Assembly (NCBI GenBank): GCA_020002185.1
Contig: CM034539.1
Coordinates: 2,054,758 to 2,118,757, forward strand
Source of the DNA: Paraescarpia echinospica
Taxonomy: Eukaryota > Annelida > Polychaeta > Sabellida > Siboglinidae
DNA length: 64,000 nucleotides
Direction of reading: 5' to 3'
The position numbers and the translations under genes are program-made. The notes beneath the pieces were generated by a model. The model did no database searches. It was not told the origin of the DNA and saw only the letters and a list, made by a program, of their open reading frames with translations. Shown piece by piece: positions 37,886 through 45,859 of this stretch (the first letter of the stretch is position 1; the number at the start of each line of letters is the position of its first letter).

Positions 37886-38215
37886 ATGGGTTCGATTTCA
37901 TCTACCGACAATGTCCGAGATGTTGTTACCGACAATGTCCGATACGTTGCATGAAGCAACATGCGTCGACACCCGGCGACCGACCTGTGTGACAATCAAC
38001 TTGCCAAACGAATGTATCCGCCGCTGACAACACCCAAGCAACGCTGTTGAGGTTGTCTGTTGAGAAACTCCGCGAGATGCGCAAGACGCGCGACCCGGAA
38101 TCTTGTCTCCGACGCTCCGTCCTCGTCAAGAACACACTGTCGGTTATAAAGCGCGAACTCGTGTGTCCCTCATCATCATCATCATCTTCAGATAAACTCG
38201 ACGAGGTACCTATAG
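37886..38215 (+). pseudogene. SERTA-like protein relic
   Basis: An ATG at 37886 gives 22 codons containing STDNVRDVVTDNVR, related to TSDNVRQE of the neighbouring zinc-finger genes, then stops. Further on, 38041-38170 reads LRLSVEKLREMRKTR, then DPESCLRRSVLVKNTLSVIK. The pattern S..KL...(8-14)...P..LRRSVLV.NTL..I matches the SERTA motif of SERTAD/Taranis-type cell-cycle regulators. The two parts are in different frames. The domain call rests on pattern only. Confidence 0.5.
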
Positions 38216-38243
38216 TCTTTACATTTATGTACTGTCGAACTGT

Positions 38244-38250
38244 TATAAAA
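38244..38250 (+). promoter_or_regulatory. TATA box of the zinc-finger gene at 38295
   Basis: TATAAAA within GTTATAAAAGGCCTGCG, 45 bases before the ATG. It is identical in placement to the box at 26222-26232 of the inverted paralogue. The upstream CTTTACATTTATGTACTG is a degenerate form of the E-box cassette. Confidence 0.6.
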
Positions 38251-38294
38251 GGCCTGCGCTGCTTTTGTGGTCACTACATCTTACATTTTGGAAG

Positions 38295-38663
38295 ATGAAC
38301 AATATGACTAGTGATATCGCCCGACAAGAGAATTTGCTACAGAAGAGACAGCCTGATCTGACCACGGACCCACTCGACCAACGGCCAACGACCAGTCTGA
38401 CGACGAGTTCGACGACCAAACCAATTTCGTCTTTGTCATCAGCTCCATCAACCAATCCAACCATCTACCCGACGTCATCACCTCCGACGAAGCGTCGGAA
38501 GCTATTGCCTCGTTATGCCTGCTGCATGTGTGGCAGTACCTTCGGCTGTAAAGGGAGTTGGCACGTTCATGTGAAGCAGGGCTTCTGCCAAAGGAAGCAA
38601 GATAAGCAGCGGCGACGTAAAGAGCAACTTGAAGAGCTAATAGTAAGCTTCAATTTCTCATAG
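38295..38663 (+). CDS. Small zinc-finger protein (122 aa)
   Basis: MNNMTSD start, chosen because the inverted paralogue shares it and a TATA box lies 45 bases upstream. A Ser/Thr/Pro-rich linker (residues about 15-60) is followed by a basic TKRRKLLPRY that could be a nuclear signal. One C2H2-like finger (CCMCGSTFGCKGSWHVHVKQ, then C) is followed by a basic RRRKEQLEEL tail. There are no internal stops or shifts. A DNA-binding regulator is likely from composition, but its target is unknown. Its neighbours are SERTA-like fragments and a NADAR pseudogene. Confidence 0.65.
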   Translation: MNNMTSDIARQENLLQKRQPDLTTDPLDQRPTTSLTTSSTTKPISSLSSAPSTNPTIYPTSSPPTKRRKLLPRYACCMCGSTFGCKGSWHVHVKQGFCQRKQDKQRRRKEQLEELIVSFNFS

Positions 38664-38866
38664 TGTTCAAATGCTATTTGTCATTTTGTTAGAAAATGTT
38701 CAAAAGCATGATACAAAGAACATAATATTCTATTTATCTTATACATACCAGTTGGCCATACATTATTAAACTCATTTCGTCACTGTTTCAACGGCAAGAA
38801 AAGGAGCTAATTGCTGGAGCCGTCGCTACTTCTGCTTCTTCTCCCCCTGTCGCGGCAAATATCGAC

Positions 38867-39033
38867 CCACCAAGCGACTGTCTCCACTGCTGAACACACC
38901 CAAGCAGCGCAAGGAGAAACGACGCATCTTGAGGTTGTCGGTTCAGACACTATGCGAGACGTTCATGGTTGCCTGTTTGCAAACTGGTGTGAACTGGTAT
39001 TCGCTATGCGAGCTGATCTACTCACCAGTCTGA
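38867..39033 (+). pseudogene. Second SERTA-like fragment
   Basis: The open frame reads SPLLNTPKQRKEKRRILRLS followed by VQTLCETFMVACLQTG and a stop. The NTPKQR...LRLSV phrase matches TTPKQR...LRLSV at 38021-38055, but the LRRSVLV half is missing. There is no ATG, so it is a remnant. Confidence 0.45.
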
Positions 39034-39070
39034 ACCTTTGCTTTCTACTCTGAGGTCCGCGCTTATTCGA

Positions 39071-39114
39071 CACGCCCACATTACCTTTCGGCACAATCGC
39101 TAACTATATAAAAG
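39071..39114 (+). promoter_or_regulatory. E-box-like plus TATA promoter of the NADAR relic
   Basis: CACGCCCACATTACCTTTCG (the E-box core has decayed to CACATT) is followed by CTATATAAAAGCGG (TATA 39105-39114), 45-54 bases before the ATG at 39159. The same arrangement occurs on the minus strand at 25254-25297. Confidence 0.6.
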
Positions 39115-39158
39115 CGGCGCTTTGTCTGTCGGATTGTTATTCGTATCACGACGACACC

Positions 39159-39931
39159 ATGGCTAACATCATGTTGAAAACACCCAACTACCACACCCCT
39201 GTGGCCTTCAGCGACAGCGACGTAGACGAACCGTGTTGACGACCGTTCGCAACATCTGCCAGCCGACCACAGTCACCCTCTGTCAACCACCACCATCACC
39301 GTTGTACCAAGATAGCCTTACTCAAAACATCCAACTACCACGCGCCTGCAGCCTTCAGCGACAGCGACGTAGACGAACTAACTAGCCGACCGTTAGCGGC
39401 ATCTGTCAACCGTCCACATTCATCGTCTGTCAACCGACCAGTCGTACCGTCAAGCCTCGACGCACCGGAACCCCAACCAGAACCGGAGGTCGCAGTGAAA
39501 CCGAAACGCTTTGAATTTACATGGGCCGACTCTCCCTTGTCAAACCTTTACCCATGGAGGGTCGAAGCATTCGGTCGGGTCTTTAATTCGGTCAAGCATG
39601 CCTATCAATACAGTAAGGCACTGTATCACAGCGACGTCGAATGCGCAGAGCGCATCAAAACTGCAAAGCATGCGCTCTTGACAAAACAAAAAAGCAAACA
39701 GATTGGGGACGATATCTGGTTGGAACGATGTCCGTGTTCACTGCATGCGCCATTTGCTCCTCGCAAAGTTCAAGGCATCATAGCATTTGCGAGCCGCATT
39801 GTTGGCAACGGGAAATGCCGAACTGGTGGAGCGTGTACCATCGAAAGAGGCTTTTTGAGGACTTGGACGTGGCTACAAAAATGGTCGAAACACTCTCCGA
39901 AAACTATTGTGCAATGTCCGTGACAATCACA
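39159..39931 (+). pseudogene. NADAR-domain protein, decayed copy
   Basis: ATG at 39159. The N-terminal extension carries a duplicated phrase, TPNYHTPVAFSDSDVDE and TSNYHAPAAFSDSDVDE, and is cut by a TGA at 39237. The frame resumes into a NADAR domain: SPLSNLYPW, NSVKHAYQYSKALYHSDVECAER (39540-39650). A frame change near 39700 and two later in-frame stops follow in the frame encoding RAALLATGNAELVE, which parallels KAALLATGDVELVE of the intact Polinton gene at 41780. It is clearly homologous to that gene but has a long N-terminal extension the Polinton copy lacks. NADAR enzymes are N-glycosidases; some family members remove ADP-ribose from guanosine. Confidence 0.8.
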
Positions 39932-39964
39932 TGTAGACACTACGTTGTGTACTATCAAGAATAG

Positions 39965-40639
39965 ATTGTATCATAACAGTGACGAAACAATATCCAGTCT
40001 CTAGTTCTCGCAAGTATGGAGTGTGATCTGTAAATACGTTTGTGCTGTTCACGAAGTAATGGACGGTGACCTGTAAATATGTTTGTGTTGTACACGGATA
40101 AAATGTGCAAACCTTATCTTGTGTCTTTTTTCTTAGCATAATGCTAAACCATACATTGGGAACCTTACTCATAATCTTACACTTCAAAACTAAAGAGACT
40201 ATCCGTATTGTCAATATCAAGGTCAAAGATTTGCGTAAAACAGGTTCGTATACGATATGCAAGACACAGGAACAGTACCATGGATCAAACTTAACCAAAT
40301 TTAGACCGACAACTTCCACGAATCAAACTTAGATGAACGAGTTGCAAGAACCAAACTTCTACGACTCTTTTCAGTCTACCGAATACGCAGGTGGATTACC
40401 CTGTGTCAGGTACCGTTGTATCTATCGAGTTGTGGTCTTCGACATTGTGGTCACACTTAGACCTACGACTTTCACTGACAAACTTGCAAACAAACCTAAA
40501 AACATACTTTTAAACTTATAAATTTGTAAACTTTCACTGACAAACGTGCAAACAAACCTACTTTCCACAGTAGAACTCAGCAGATTCTAAAAAGGGGGAG
40601 CACTGTAGCAAGTAGACAGGTAAAAAGGGAGCAATGGAG
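39965..40639. other. Cluster tail, no gene; shared with 23.9-24.35 kb
   Basis: Phrases such as AACTTAGATGAACGAGTTGCA and TTAGACCGACAACTT occur in inverted form at 23940-24350, supporting common descent of the two clusters. Scattered open frames are short and AT-rich. Confidence 0.4.
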
Positions 40640-40990
40640 CAAATATACATGCTGTAGTGATATATGTATAAACTCTTTTATACTATAGCATAAGTCTGTT
40701 CACACTTTCACAAGTTACTCGATGTAATGATCAACATAAATCGTTTGATGTTTTTAACAAACGTGTGCATTCTTTCAACAAACTGATTTCAGATAATTAT
40801 TACTTGAACTATTAACACACTTGAGATTTGATAATTAATTAATATGATTCATCTATATCTGGTTTTAGTAACCACACTGACAACAACTAGTCATATACAT
40901 GTAAATATCAGCTATAAGCAGAAATAGCTATACTACTAAGTAATACATCATAATACACATCTATAAAACTGCAGTGATTATCTTGCTAAC

Positions 40991-41070
40991 CTGTATAGCT
41001 TGTAATTTGGCAATGGGAGCTCCAAATGCTTCCCTTTTTCCCGCGTAGTCTAACGCACACTCCATAGCTG
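40991..41070 (-). pseudogene. Captured acyl-CoA dehydrogenase exon (right copy)
   Basis: The minus strand reads CALDYAGKREAFG then APIAKLQAIQ and ends exactly at a GTTAGC donor. The frame is intact, unlike the left copy, but the acceptor side (TTCCATTCAG) is altered. No flanking exons are found, so it cannot encode the enzyme. Confidence 0.65.
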
Positions 41071-41259
41071 AATGGAACATAGCCATCACACAGAGTGCGA
41101 GGCACACATAGAAACAAACATACAGCTGTACAAAGACACACAGATCAAAAACAAGACTACTACAAATGTACGAACACTTGCAAATCTGAAACAAACTACT
41201 GACAAAGCATTAGAATGAGGAAGCGGTGTCACTCAGCGAATGGCAATGCTGAAATTGAA

Positions 41260-41265
41260 CAGGTA
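41260..41265. repeat. Left target-site duplication CAGGTA
   Basis: The six bases CAGGTA directly precede the first base of the Polinton and recur at 57905-57910. Six-base duplications are the Polinton signature. Confidence 0.9.
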
Positions 41266-41595
41266 AGTAGATAGTAGGACCTGTACGATCTCAAGAGCCT
41301 ACTTATAAAAAATAATTTAATGACCACTAATCGTTTTCGAGCACACCGCTGAGTCAGCAATAATGCGAGACTAATCCTATGCATAAAAAAAGATCAAAGG
41401 CTTTGTGGTTGACACTAATGAGTTTGGGAAACCTACTTATAAAAAACGTGATTGATGAGCGATGTAATTTGATACTAATTGGATGATTGACAGTACACTA
41501 GAGAGATGCCACCTAGCGGTGAGTGCAGAGAGTATTTTAGTCCTAGCGATCAACGCCGTACCTAGAGCGCGCTGACGTAAGCAATAATGCGTTTA
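41266..41595 (+). repeat. Polinton left terminal inverted repeat
   Basis: 330 bp, matching the complement of 57575-57904 except at three bases found by eye. It starts AGTAGATAG and ends with GCAATAATGCGTTTA. It contains a GCTGACGTAAGCAATA motif that recurs subterminally. Confidence 0.92.
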
Positions 41596-41737
41596 TCGCG
41601 CTAACCACGCTAAAACCATGGAACATTCGTAGTCCTCAACGCTGACGTAATGCGTTTGTAGATTCGAGAGGCCACCTAGCGGTAACCGGGGCAAAATCTT
41701 AGGGATCGAAAGGTTAGTCGCAACTTTTTATTAGTGG

Positions 41738-41745
41738 TATATAAG
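41738..41745 (+). promoter_or_regulatory. TATA box upstream of the NADAR gene
   Basis: TATATAAG, 35-42 bases before the ATG at 41780. It is the first promoter-like signal inside the left end and could drive the closely packed plus-strand genes. Confidence 0.6.
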
Positions 41746-41779
41746 CGGTGGCGGTAGCGGGTGATCGGTAGTCGGTACG

Positions 41780-42322
41780 ATGTCGCCTATAAGGTTTGGT
41801 GGATCGCGGTCGTTCTTGTCGAATATGTATATGCGTCGACTGTCGGCGTTCGGTCGAGGCTTTCGATCCGTCGAGCACGCCTATCAGTATAGGAAAGCGC
41901 TATTCTACGAGGACGTGGAATGCGCCGAAATAATCAAAAGTTCGCGAAGCTCTTACGCAGCGAAACGACGCAGTTACGACATTCGACTAAAGAGAATGAG
42001 AAACAAATGGACCGACGTTAGGGTGAAATGTATGAAGATGTTGTTGAAGAGGAAGTTTGACGGATCGAGCGATTTGAAGGCTGCACTGTTGGCGACCGGG
42101 GACGTCGAATTGGTGGAATGGGTAGCGAGTAAGGAGGGTTTCTGGGGTAGCGGAATCGCGGGCGATCCGGGGAAGAACACGCTCGGTAAACTGTTGATGG
42201 AGTTGCGCGATGAGTATAAAAAGGCGTTAAAAAGTATTCGTCGTTCAGTCGTGAAAAATGAACGGACCGTCGTTGAAGCATCCTTTTACGTGTATAGTAG
42301 CCGGTCCTACGGGATGCGGTAA
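41780..42322 (+). CDS. NADAR-domain N-glycosidase (180 aa)
   Basis: The NADAR/YbiA fold covers residues about 5-147: SFLSNMY (11-17), VEHAYQYRKAL (31-41), a long helix ending WTDVRVKCMKMLL, AALLATGDVELVEW (101-114), GFWGSG (120-125) and the diagnostic GKNTLGKLLMELRDEY (131-146). The family cleaves N-glycosidic bonds; some members act in riboflavin metabolism, others remove ADP-ribose from guanine. I infer a role against host ADP-ribosylation or in nucleotide metabolism. The last about 20 codons overlap the ATPase start. A decayed homologue lies at 39159, only 2 kb outside the element and of different descent. NADAR is not part of the usual Polinton gene set. Confidence 0.85.
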   Translation: MSPIRFGGSRSFLSNMYMRRLSAFGRGFRSVEHAYQYRKALFYEDVECAEIIKSSRSSYAAKRRSYDIRLKRMRNKWTDVRVKCMKMLLKRKFDGSSDLKAALLATGDVELVEWVASKEGFWGSGIAGDPGKNTLGKLLMELRDEYKKALKSIRRSVVKNERTVVEASFYVYSSRSYGMR

Positions 42323-42920
42323 GACGACGTTCGTCGAGCGTTTGATACGTTACGACACTATGATCGATCCGCCGCCGGAGAAAATCCTGTGGTGTTACGG
42401 ACAGTGGCAGAGCGGCTACGCGTCTATGTCTTCGAAAATAGAGTTCGTAGACGGCCTGCCGGATCCGAAACGTTTAGACGGTAAAGCGAGAACGCTTCTA
42501 GTACTCGACGACCTCATGGAGGAGACCGATAGCCGGGTGACGGTACTATTTACTAAAAAAAGTCATCATTGTAATACGTCGGTCGTACAATTACGTCAGA
42601 ACATGTTTCCGAAAGGGAAAGAAAACCGTACAATCAGCCTGAACGCTCAATACATAGTGCTATTCAAGAGTCCTCGAGACGCGGGTCAAGTAGGTCACCT
42701 AGCGAAACAGATGTACCCGGGAAAGGTCAACTACATGATAGAGGCTTTCAAAGACGCGACGTCGTCGGCGTACGGGTATCTATTCGTGGATCTGAAACAG
42801 GAAACGGAAGAGGACATGCGTTTGCGTACGTGCATATTTCCGGACGATGACCTTCAGTACGTGTACGTACGGAAGGGTGGCGGCGGTGGTGGTGGCGGCG
42901 GCGGCGTCGGCGGACTATAA
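42258..42920 (+). CDS. ATP: Genome-packaging ATPase (A32/FtsK-HerA type)
   Basis: 220 codons. Walker A is GPTGCGKT (residues 16-23) and Walker B is LLVLDDL (80-86). A conserved VQLRQNMFP segment follows, then the NAQYIVLFKSPRDAGQV strand-helix region. Size and motifs fit the short Polinton packaging ATPase related to poxvirus A32, which drives DNA into the capsid. The C-terminus ends in a poly-Gly tract. It overlaps the NADAR gene by 65 bases, implying a shared or tightly coupled transcript. It is intact. Confidence 0.93.
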   Translation: MNGPSLKHPFTCIVAGPTGCGKTTFVERLIRYDTMIDPPPEKILWCYGQWQSGYASMSSKIEFVDGLPDPKRLDGKARTLLVLDDLMEETDSRVTVLFTKKSHHCNTSVVQLRQNMFPKGKENRTISLNAQYIVLFKSPRDAGQVGHLAKQMYPGKVNYMIEAFKDATSSAYGYLFVDLKQETEEDMRLRTCIFPDDDLQYVYVRKGGGGGGGGGGVGGL

Positions 42921-42958
42921 GAAGAGAGGGACGACGGGGCGTACGTTTATTAGTCGCT

Positions 42959-43372
42959 ATGACGGGGCGCGTGACGGGAGCGAAGAGACGACCGAAGGTG
43001 GCGGGACCGACGAATCAAATAAAGAGACACATCGTCGCCCTGCAGCTGTTGGAGAGACATAGGCGGAACATCGCTCTGCGAAAAGCGCTACTCGCCCACG
43101 CGGACACCGGTCTCATTTGTAGTCTGTGCGATTGCGCGTACAACATTCTGAAAGTGAACGTGAAGTTGTCGCCGAAACAGAAACGCGTATTGTCGAAATA
43201 CCGGGATCATCTGCGTAAACTCGTCGACAAACACGTGACGCGTAAGCAGAAGCGTGTCATCTTGCAAAAGGGTGCGGGTGGTTTTTTGACGGCCCTGCTA
43301 GCGCCGTTAGCGAGTACCGTTATCTTGCCGCTGCTCAGACAGGTGTTCGGCGGTGGCGCCGGCGGTAATTGA
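42959..43372 (+). CDS. Conserved small Polinton protein, basic with hydrophobic tail
   Basis: 137 aa. The basic N-terminal half is followed by LSPKQKRVLSKYRDHLRKL, then a KQKRVILQKGAGGFLTALL hydrophobic C-terminal helix. This layout (charged helices, KxxILxQxGG, hydrophobic tail) is familiar next to capsid genes of animal Polintons. The function is not known; a minor virion or membrane-active role is possible. Its stop overlaps the next start (TGATG at 43370-43374). Confidence 0.7.
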   Translation: MTGRVTGAKRRPKVAGPTNQIKRHIVALQLLERHRRNIALRKALLAHADTGLICSLCDCAYNILKVNVKLSPKQKRVLSKYRDHLRKLVDKHVTRKQKRVILQKGAGGFLTALLAPLASTVILPLLRQVFGGGAGGN

Positions 43373-44142
43373 TGCAGTACGCGAAGAAGATGGCGTTGGT
43401 CGATCCACGATTGGTGGAAAGCCTCCTGCCACGCGTCGATCAGTCGTCGAGCACGCCTCGATCACGTGTGCTGAGTAGTCTTGACAGCGACATGAAGGAC
43501 ATTCTAGAACGTTCGGATTTATCGGAACGAGAAAAGGTAGCGTCGTACAATCAACTGCTGAGTCGGTACAATACGATAGAGGCGGCTCGAGCGGCGCAAC
43601 CGGTACGCGTGTCGGTGGTGAACAGCGGCGAGACACCCGCGGTACCGGTGGCGCCAGCAGCGGCGGCGGCGGCGGCGGCGCCACCATCGTCGGAGACGAT
43701 AGAGCGCGAAATCGTAGCCAGTATGCCGAAAACGTTGAAAGAGAAGACGAGACTGCTGATCGAAAAAATGAAAGCCGATCCGTTGTCTCGATGGAACGAT
43801 CGCGGTGAATTCGTGTACGACGGTAAAGCGATCGCGGGGAGTAATATGGTCGATCTAGTAAACGATCTCATGCGAACGAGATCGAAGACGACGGCGCCCG
43901 TAGGATGGCGGGAGTTCGGATTGCACATGAAGGATATGAATATCCCTATGGAATTCGTAGGCAACCCGCGCTATCGTTCGTACGTGGAGCGACGACGGAA
44001 GCGGCTACTAGAAGAGAGGATGACGAGACCGTCGACGTCTAGTTCATCAGCAGCGCCGACTGAGCGGAGACGTCGTATGCGAGGCGAACCTAAACGCAGA
44101 TCCGTTTCGATGGACGTCACGGCGTGGGATACGTTGTCGTGA
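43372..44142 (+). CDS. MALVDP-family Polinton protein
   Basis: The ATG at 43372 (TGATG overlap) is preferred over the upstream TTG; 256 aa. The N-terminal region contains KMALVDPRLVESL and DILERSDLSEREKVASYNQL. An Ala/Pro-rich linker follows (about residues 85-105). The C-terminal domain has VASMPKTLKEKTRLLIEKM, GSNMVDLVNDLM and PVGWREFGLHMKDMNIP. The tail is Ser/Arg-rich. Homologous sequence, with an N-terminal zinc finger, lies at 22828-23885. It is conserved among Polintons but unassigned; its place between ATPase and integrase suggests a structural or assembly function. Confidence 0.8.
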   Translation: MQYAKKMALVDPRLVESLLPRVDQSSSTPRSRVLSSLDSDMKDILERSDLSEREKVASYNQLLSRYNTIEAARAAQPVRVSVVNSGETPAVPVAPAAAAAAAAPPSSETIEREIVASMPKTLKEKTRLLIEKMKADPLSRWNDRGEFVYDGKAIAGSNMVDLVNDLMRTRSKTTAPVGWREFGLHMKDMNIPMEFVGNPRYRSYVERRRKRLLEERMTRPSTSSSSAAPTERRRRMRGEPKRRSVSMDVTAWDTLS

Positions 44143-44330
44143 TGACGACGTCACGACGCGCGATCATCATCGTCGTTGTCGTCGGTTTCATCATCGCGCT
44201 TATCGCGTTCTGTATCATCGTATCATCATCGTCGTCGTCGTCGTCATGGTGTCCGGGTGGAGTCGTCGTCGTCCAAAACGAAAGCCTCGACAGCAACGAA
44301 ACGTCGACGAGGACGACGACGAGGAGCTGA
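44142..44330 (+). CDS. Small single-pass membrane protein
   Basis: 62 aa, with ATG overlapping the previous stop (TGATG). One strong hydrophobic segment, residues 7-28 (IIIVVVVGFIIALIAFCII), is followed by a serine run and a hydrophilic tail with N-E-S and N-E-T glycosylation-type sites. The integrase gene overlaps its 3' part in another frame. No family is recognised. Confidence 0.55.
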   Translation: MTTSRRAIIIVVVVGFIIALIAFCIIVSSSSSSSSWCPGGVVVVQNESLDSNETSTRTTTRS

Positions 44331-45385
44331 ATAACGCGTACTTCGATCCGAAACGGGTGGGGAGTTACGGAGGCGTCGACGCGTTGCACCGGGCGTCGAA
44401 GCTCCGACGTCCGGCCGTCGAGAGGTGGCTAGCGTCGCAGGACGCCTATACCCTACACAAACCGGTTAGACGTCATTTCAAACGACGTCGCGTCATCGTG
44501 GGCGGTCGAAACCAGCAGTGGCAAGCCGATCTGGTCGACTTGACTAGACTGAAAACGCACAACGACGGTATAACATTCCTATTGACGGTGATCGATGTGT
44601 TTTCGAAGCGGGCGTGGTGCGTTCCGTTGAAGAATAAGTCCGGAGCGTCGCTCGTCGCGGCCTTCGAGCGCCTGCTGAACGACGACGACGAGACGCCGCA
44701 CACGCTGCAGACCGATAAGGGGAGCGAGTTTTTGAACCGACCCCTGCAAACGTTGCTAAAGAGTCGCGGCGTTCATCATTTCGTGACGCATAACGAGGAG
44801 ACCAAAGCGAGCGTCGTGGAACGGTTTAATCGAACTTTGAAGACGCGTAAGTGGCGCTATTTTACGAAACACGAAACGCTGCGCTACGTAGAGGCGTTAC
44901 CGGATTTCGTGCAATCGTACAACAACGCCTACCACCGAAGCATCGGTAGGACGCCGGCGAGTGTCGACGCGACGAATCAGGAGGCCGTATGGCAACGACT
45001 GTACGGGGGTGGCGACGACGTCGAACGACGACGAAAACCGAAACTACGCGTGGGAGATCGCGTACGTATCAGCAAGACGAGGGGTCATTTCAAAAAAGGA
45101 TACATGGCTAACTGGAGCGAGGAGCTGTTCACCGTCGTAGAGGTGCACCCGTCCGAACCGCCCGTTTATCGCCTCAAGGACGACGCCGAGACGCCGATAG
45201 AGGGCACCTTCTACGAACCGGAACTACAACGCGTAGTCGTTCCGAAAGACAAACTATATCGCGTGGAGGCGGTTCTTCGGCGTCGTCGGCGTCGTGGCGG
45301 CGGTTCGGAGGCGCTCGTAAAATGGAGCGGATATCCGGCCTCATTCAACAGCTGGATCGACGCCGAGTCGCTCGTGGACCTATGA
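44246..45385 (+). CDS. INT: DDE integrase with C-terminal chromodomain
   Basis: 379 aa. The catalytic triad is D95 (QADLVDL), D157 (TDKGSEF) and E192 (VVERFNRTLK), with exactly 35 residues between the second D and E, as in retroviral/Polinton integrases. The core is followed by an SH3-like region (RVGDRVRI...KGYMANWSEELFTV) and a chromodomain at about 337-379 (YRVEAVLRR...VKWSGYP..FNSWI). It joins the element ends to the target, giving 6-bp duplications; the chromodomain may steer insertion to modified histones. The N-terminal HHCC zinc motif is not obvious. The ORF is intact. Confidence 0.95.
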   Translation: MVSGWSRRRPKRKPRQQRNVDEDDDEELNNAYFDPKRVGSYGGVDALHRASKLRRPAVERWLASQDAYTLHKPVRRHFKRRRVIVGGRNQQWQADLVDLTRLKTHNDGITFLLTVIDVFSKRAWCVPLKNKSGASLVAAFERLLNDDDETPHTLQTDKGSEFLNRPLQTLLKSRGVHHFVTHNEETKASVVERFNRTLKTRKWRYFTKHETLRYVEALPDFVQSYNNAYHRSIGRTPASVDATNQEAVWQRLYGGGDDVERRRKPKLRVGDRVRISKTRGHFKKGYMANWSEELFTVVEVHPSEPPVYRLKDDAETPIEGTFYEPELQRVVVPKDKLYRVEAVLRRRRRRGGGSEALVKWSGYPASFNSWIDAESLVDL

Positions 45386-45669
45386 TGATGAATCGTTGGA
45401 CGCGTCACACCGGCTGCTGGCGACTGCACGAGGCGGGACTATGCAACGGCTCTTCGTTCTTACCGTATAAAGGTCCCTGTTGCATCGACAGGGCGCAGTG
45501 GCGCGACGATGTGCGACGACGACGAAACTACCTCGAGTGGCGAGAGTCGAACGAACGCCGAAGAATCGTCCGTCGTCGACGACGAACGCAACGCGGACTC
45601 CATCGACGCTACAACAGCAACCGCCGCCGAACCCGTTCAATGGCGAAACTGCGGCAACGAATGCCCTAA
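45382..45669 (+). CDS. Small Cys/Arg-rich protein, unassigned
   Basis: ATG at 45382, one of three in a row in TATGATGATG overlapping the integrase stop; 95 aa. The N-terminal half has GCWRLHEAGLCNGSSFLPYK, then GPCCIDRAQW. The C-terminal half is strongly basic and overlaps the next gene in another frame, so that part may be a by-product of overlap. No family is recognised. Confidence 0.45.
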   Translation: MMMNRWTRHTGCWRLHEAGLCNGSSFLPYKGPCCIDRAQWRDDVRRRRNYLEWRESNERRRIVRRRRRTQRGLHRRYNSNRRRTRSMAKLRQRMP

Positions 45670-45859
45670 GGCCGAAATCGTGTTCCTCTGTCAGGTCGTC
45701 GTCCTGTACTTCGTCATCGCCGTTAGTATATACAATCTGACGAAAGGTCAAGGTGACTCCAACCTGTGGACGGCGCTGTTGAGCAGCTGTCTCGGTTACC
45801 TGCTCCCGAGTCCGTCTATGAGTGTCGGTCGACGACAACGCGATGGCGGTCTCGTCTGA
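45509..45859 (+). CDS. Conserved Polinton transmembrane protein
   Basis: 116 aa. An acidic Ser/Thr-rich N-terminus (about 45 residues) is followed by CGNECPKAEIVFLCQVVVLY, a membrane segment, and then LWTALLSSCLGYLLPSPS. The KxEIVxxCQVxxxY...LWxxLLSSCLGYLLPxP pattern is familiar from animal Polintons next to the penton gene. The function is unknown. Its last codons overlap the penton start. Confidence 0.75.
   Translation: MCDDDETTSSGESRTNAEESSVVDDERNADSIDATTATAAEPVQWRNCGNECPKAEIVFLCQVVVLYFVIAVSIYNLTKGQGDSNLWTALLSSCLGYLLPSPSMSVGRRQRDGGLV

Larger units (their letters stand above)
40640..41265. repeat. Right palindrome arm, part 1 (left of the Polinton)
   Basis: Reverse complement of about 34860-35480, including the acyl-CoA dehydrogenase exon and the sequence up to the Polinton target. 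The arm continues at 57905 beyond the Polinton. Confidence 0.8.

Noticed and set aside
44246..45385. Retroviral or Ty3-type retrotransposon integrase
   Set aside because: The D,D35E core and chromodomain also occur in Ty3 elements, but there is no RT, RNase H or LTR, and the gene sits among Polinton capsid and packaging genes inside Polinton ends.
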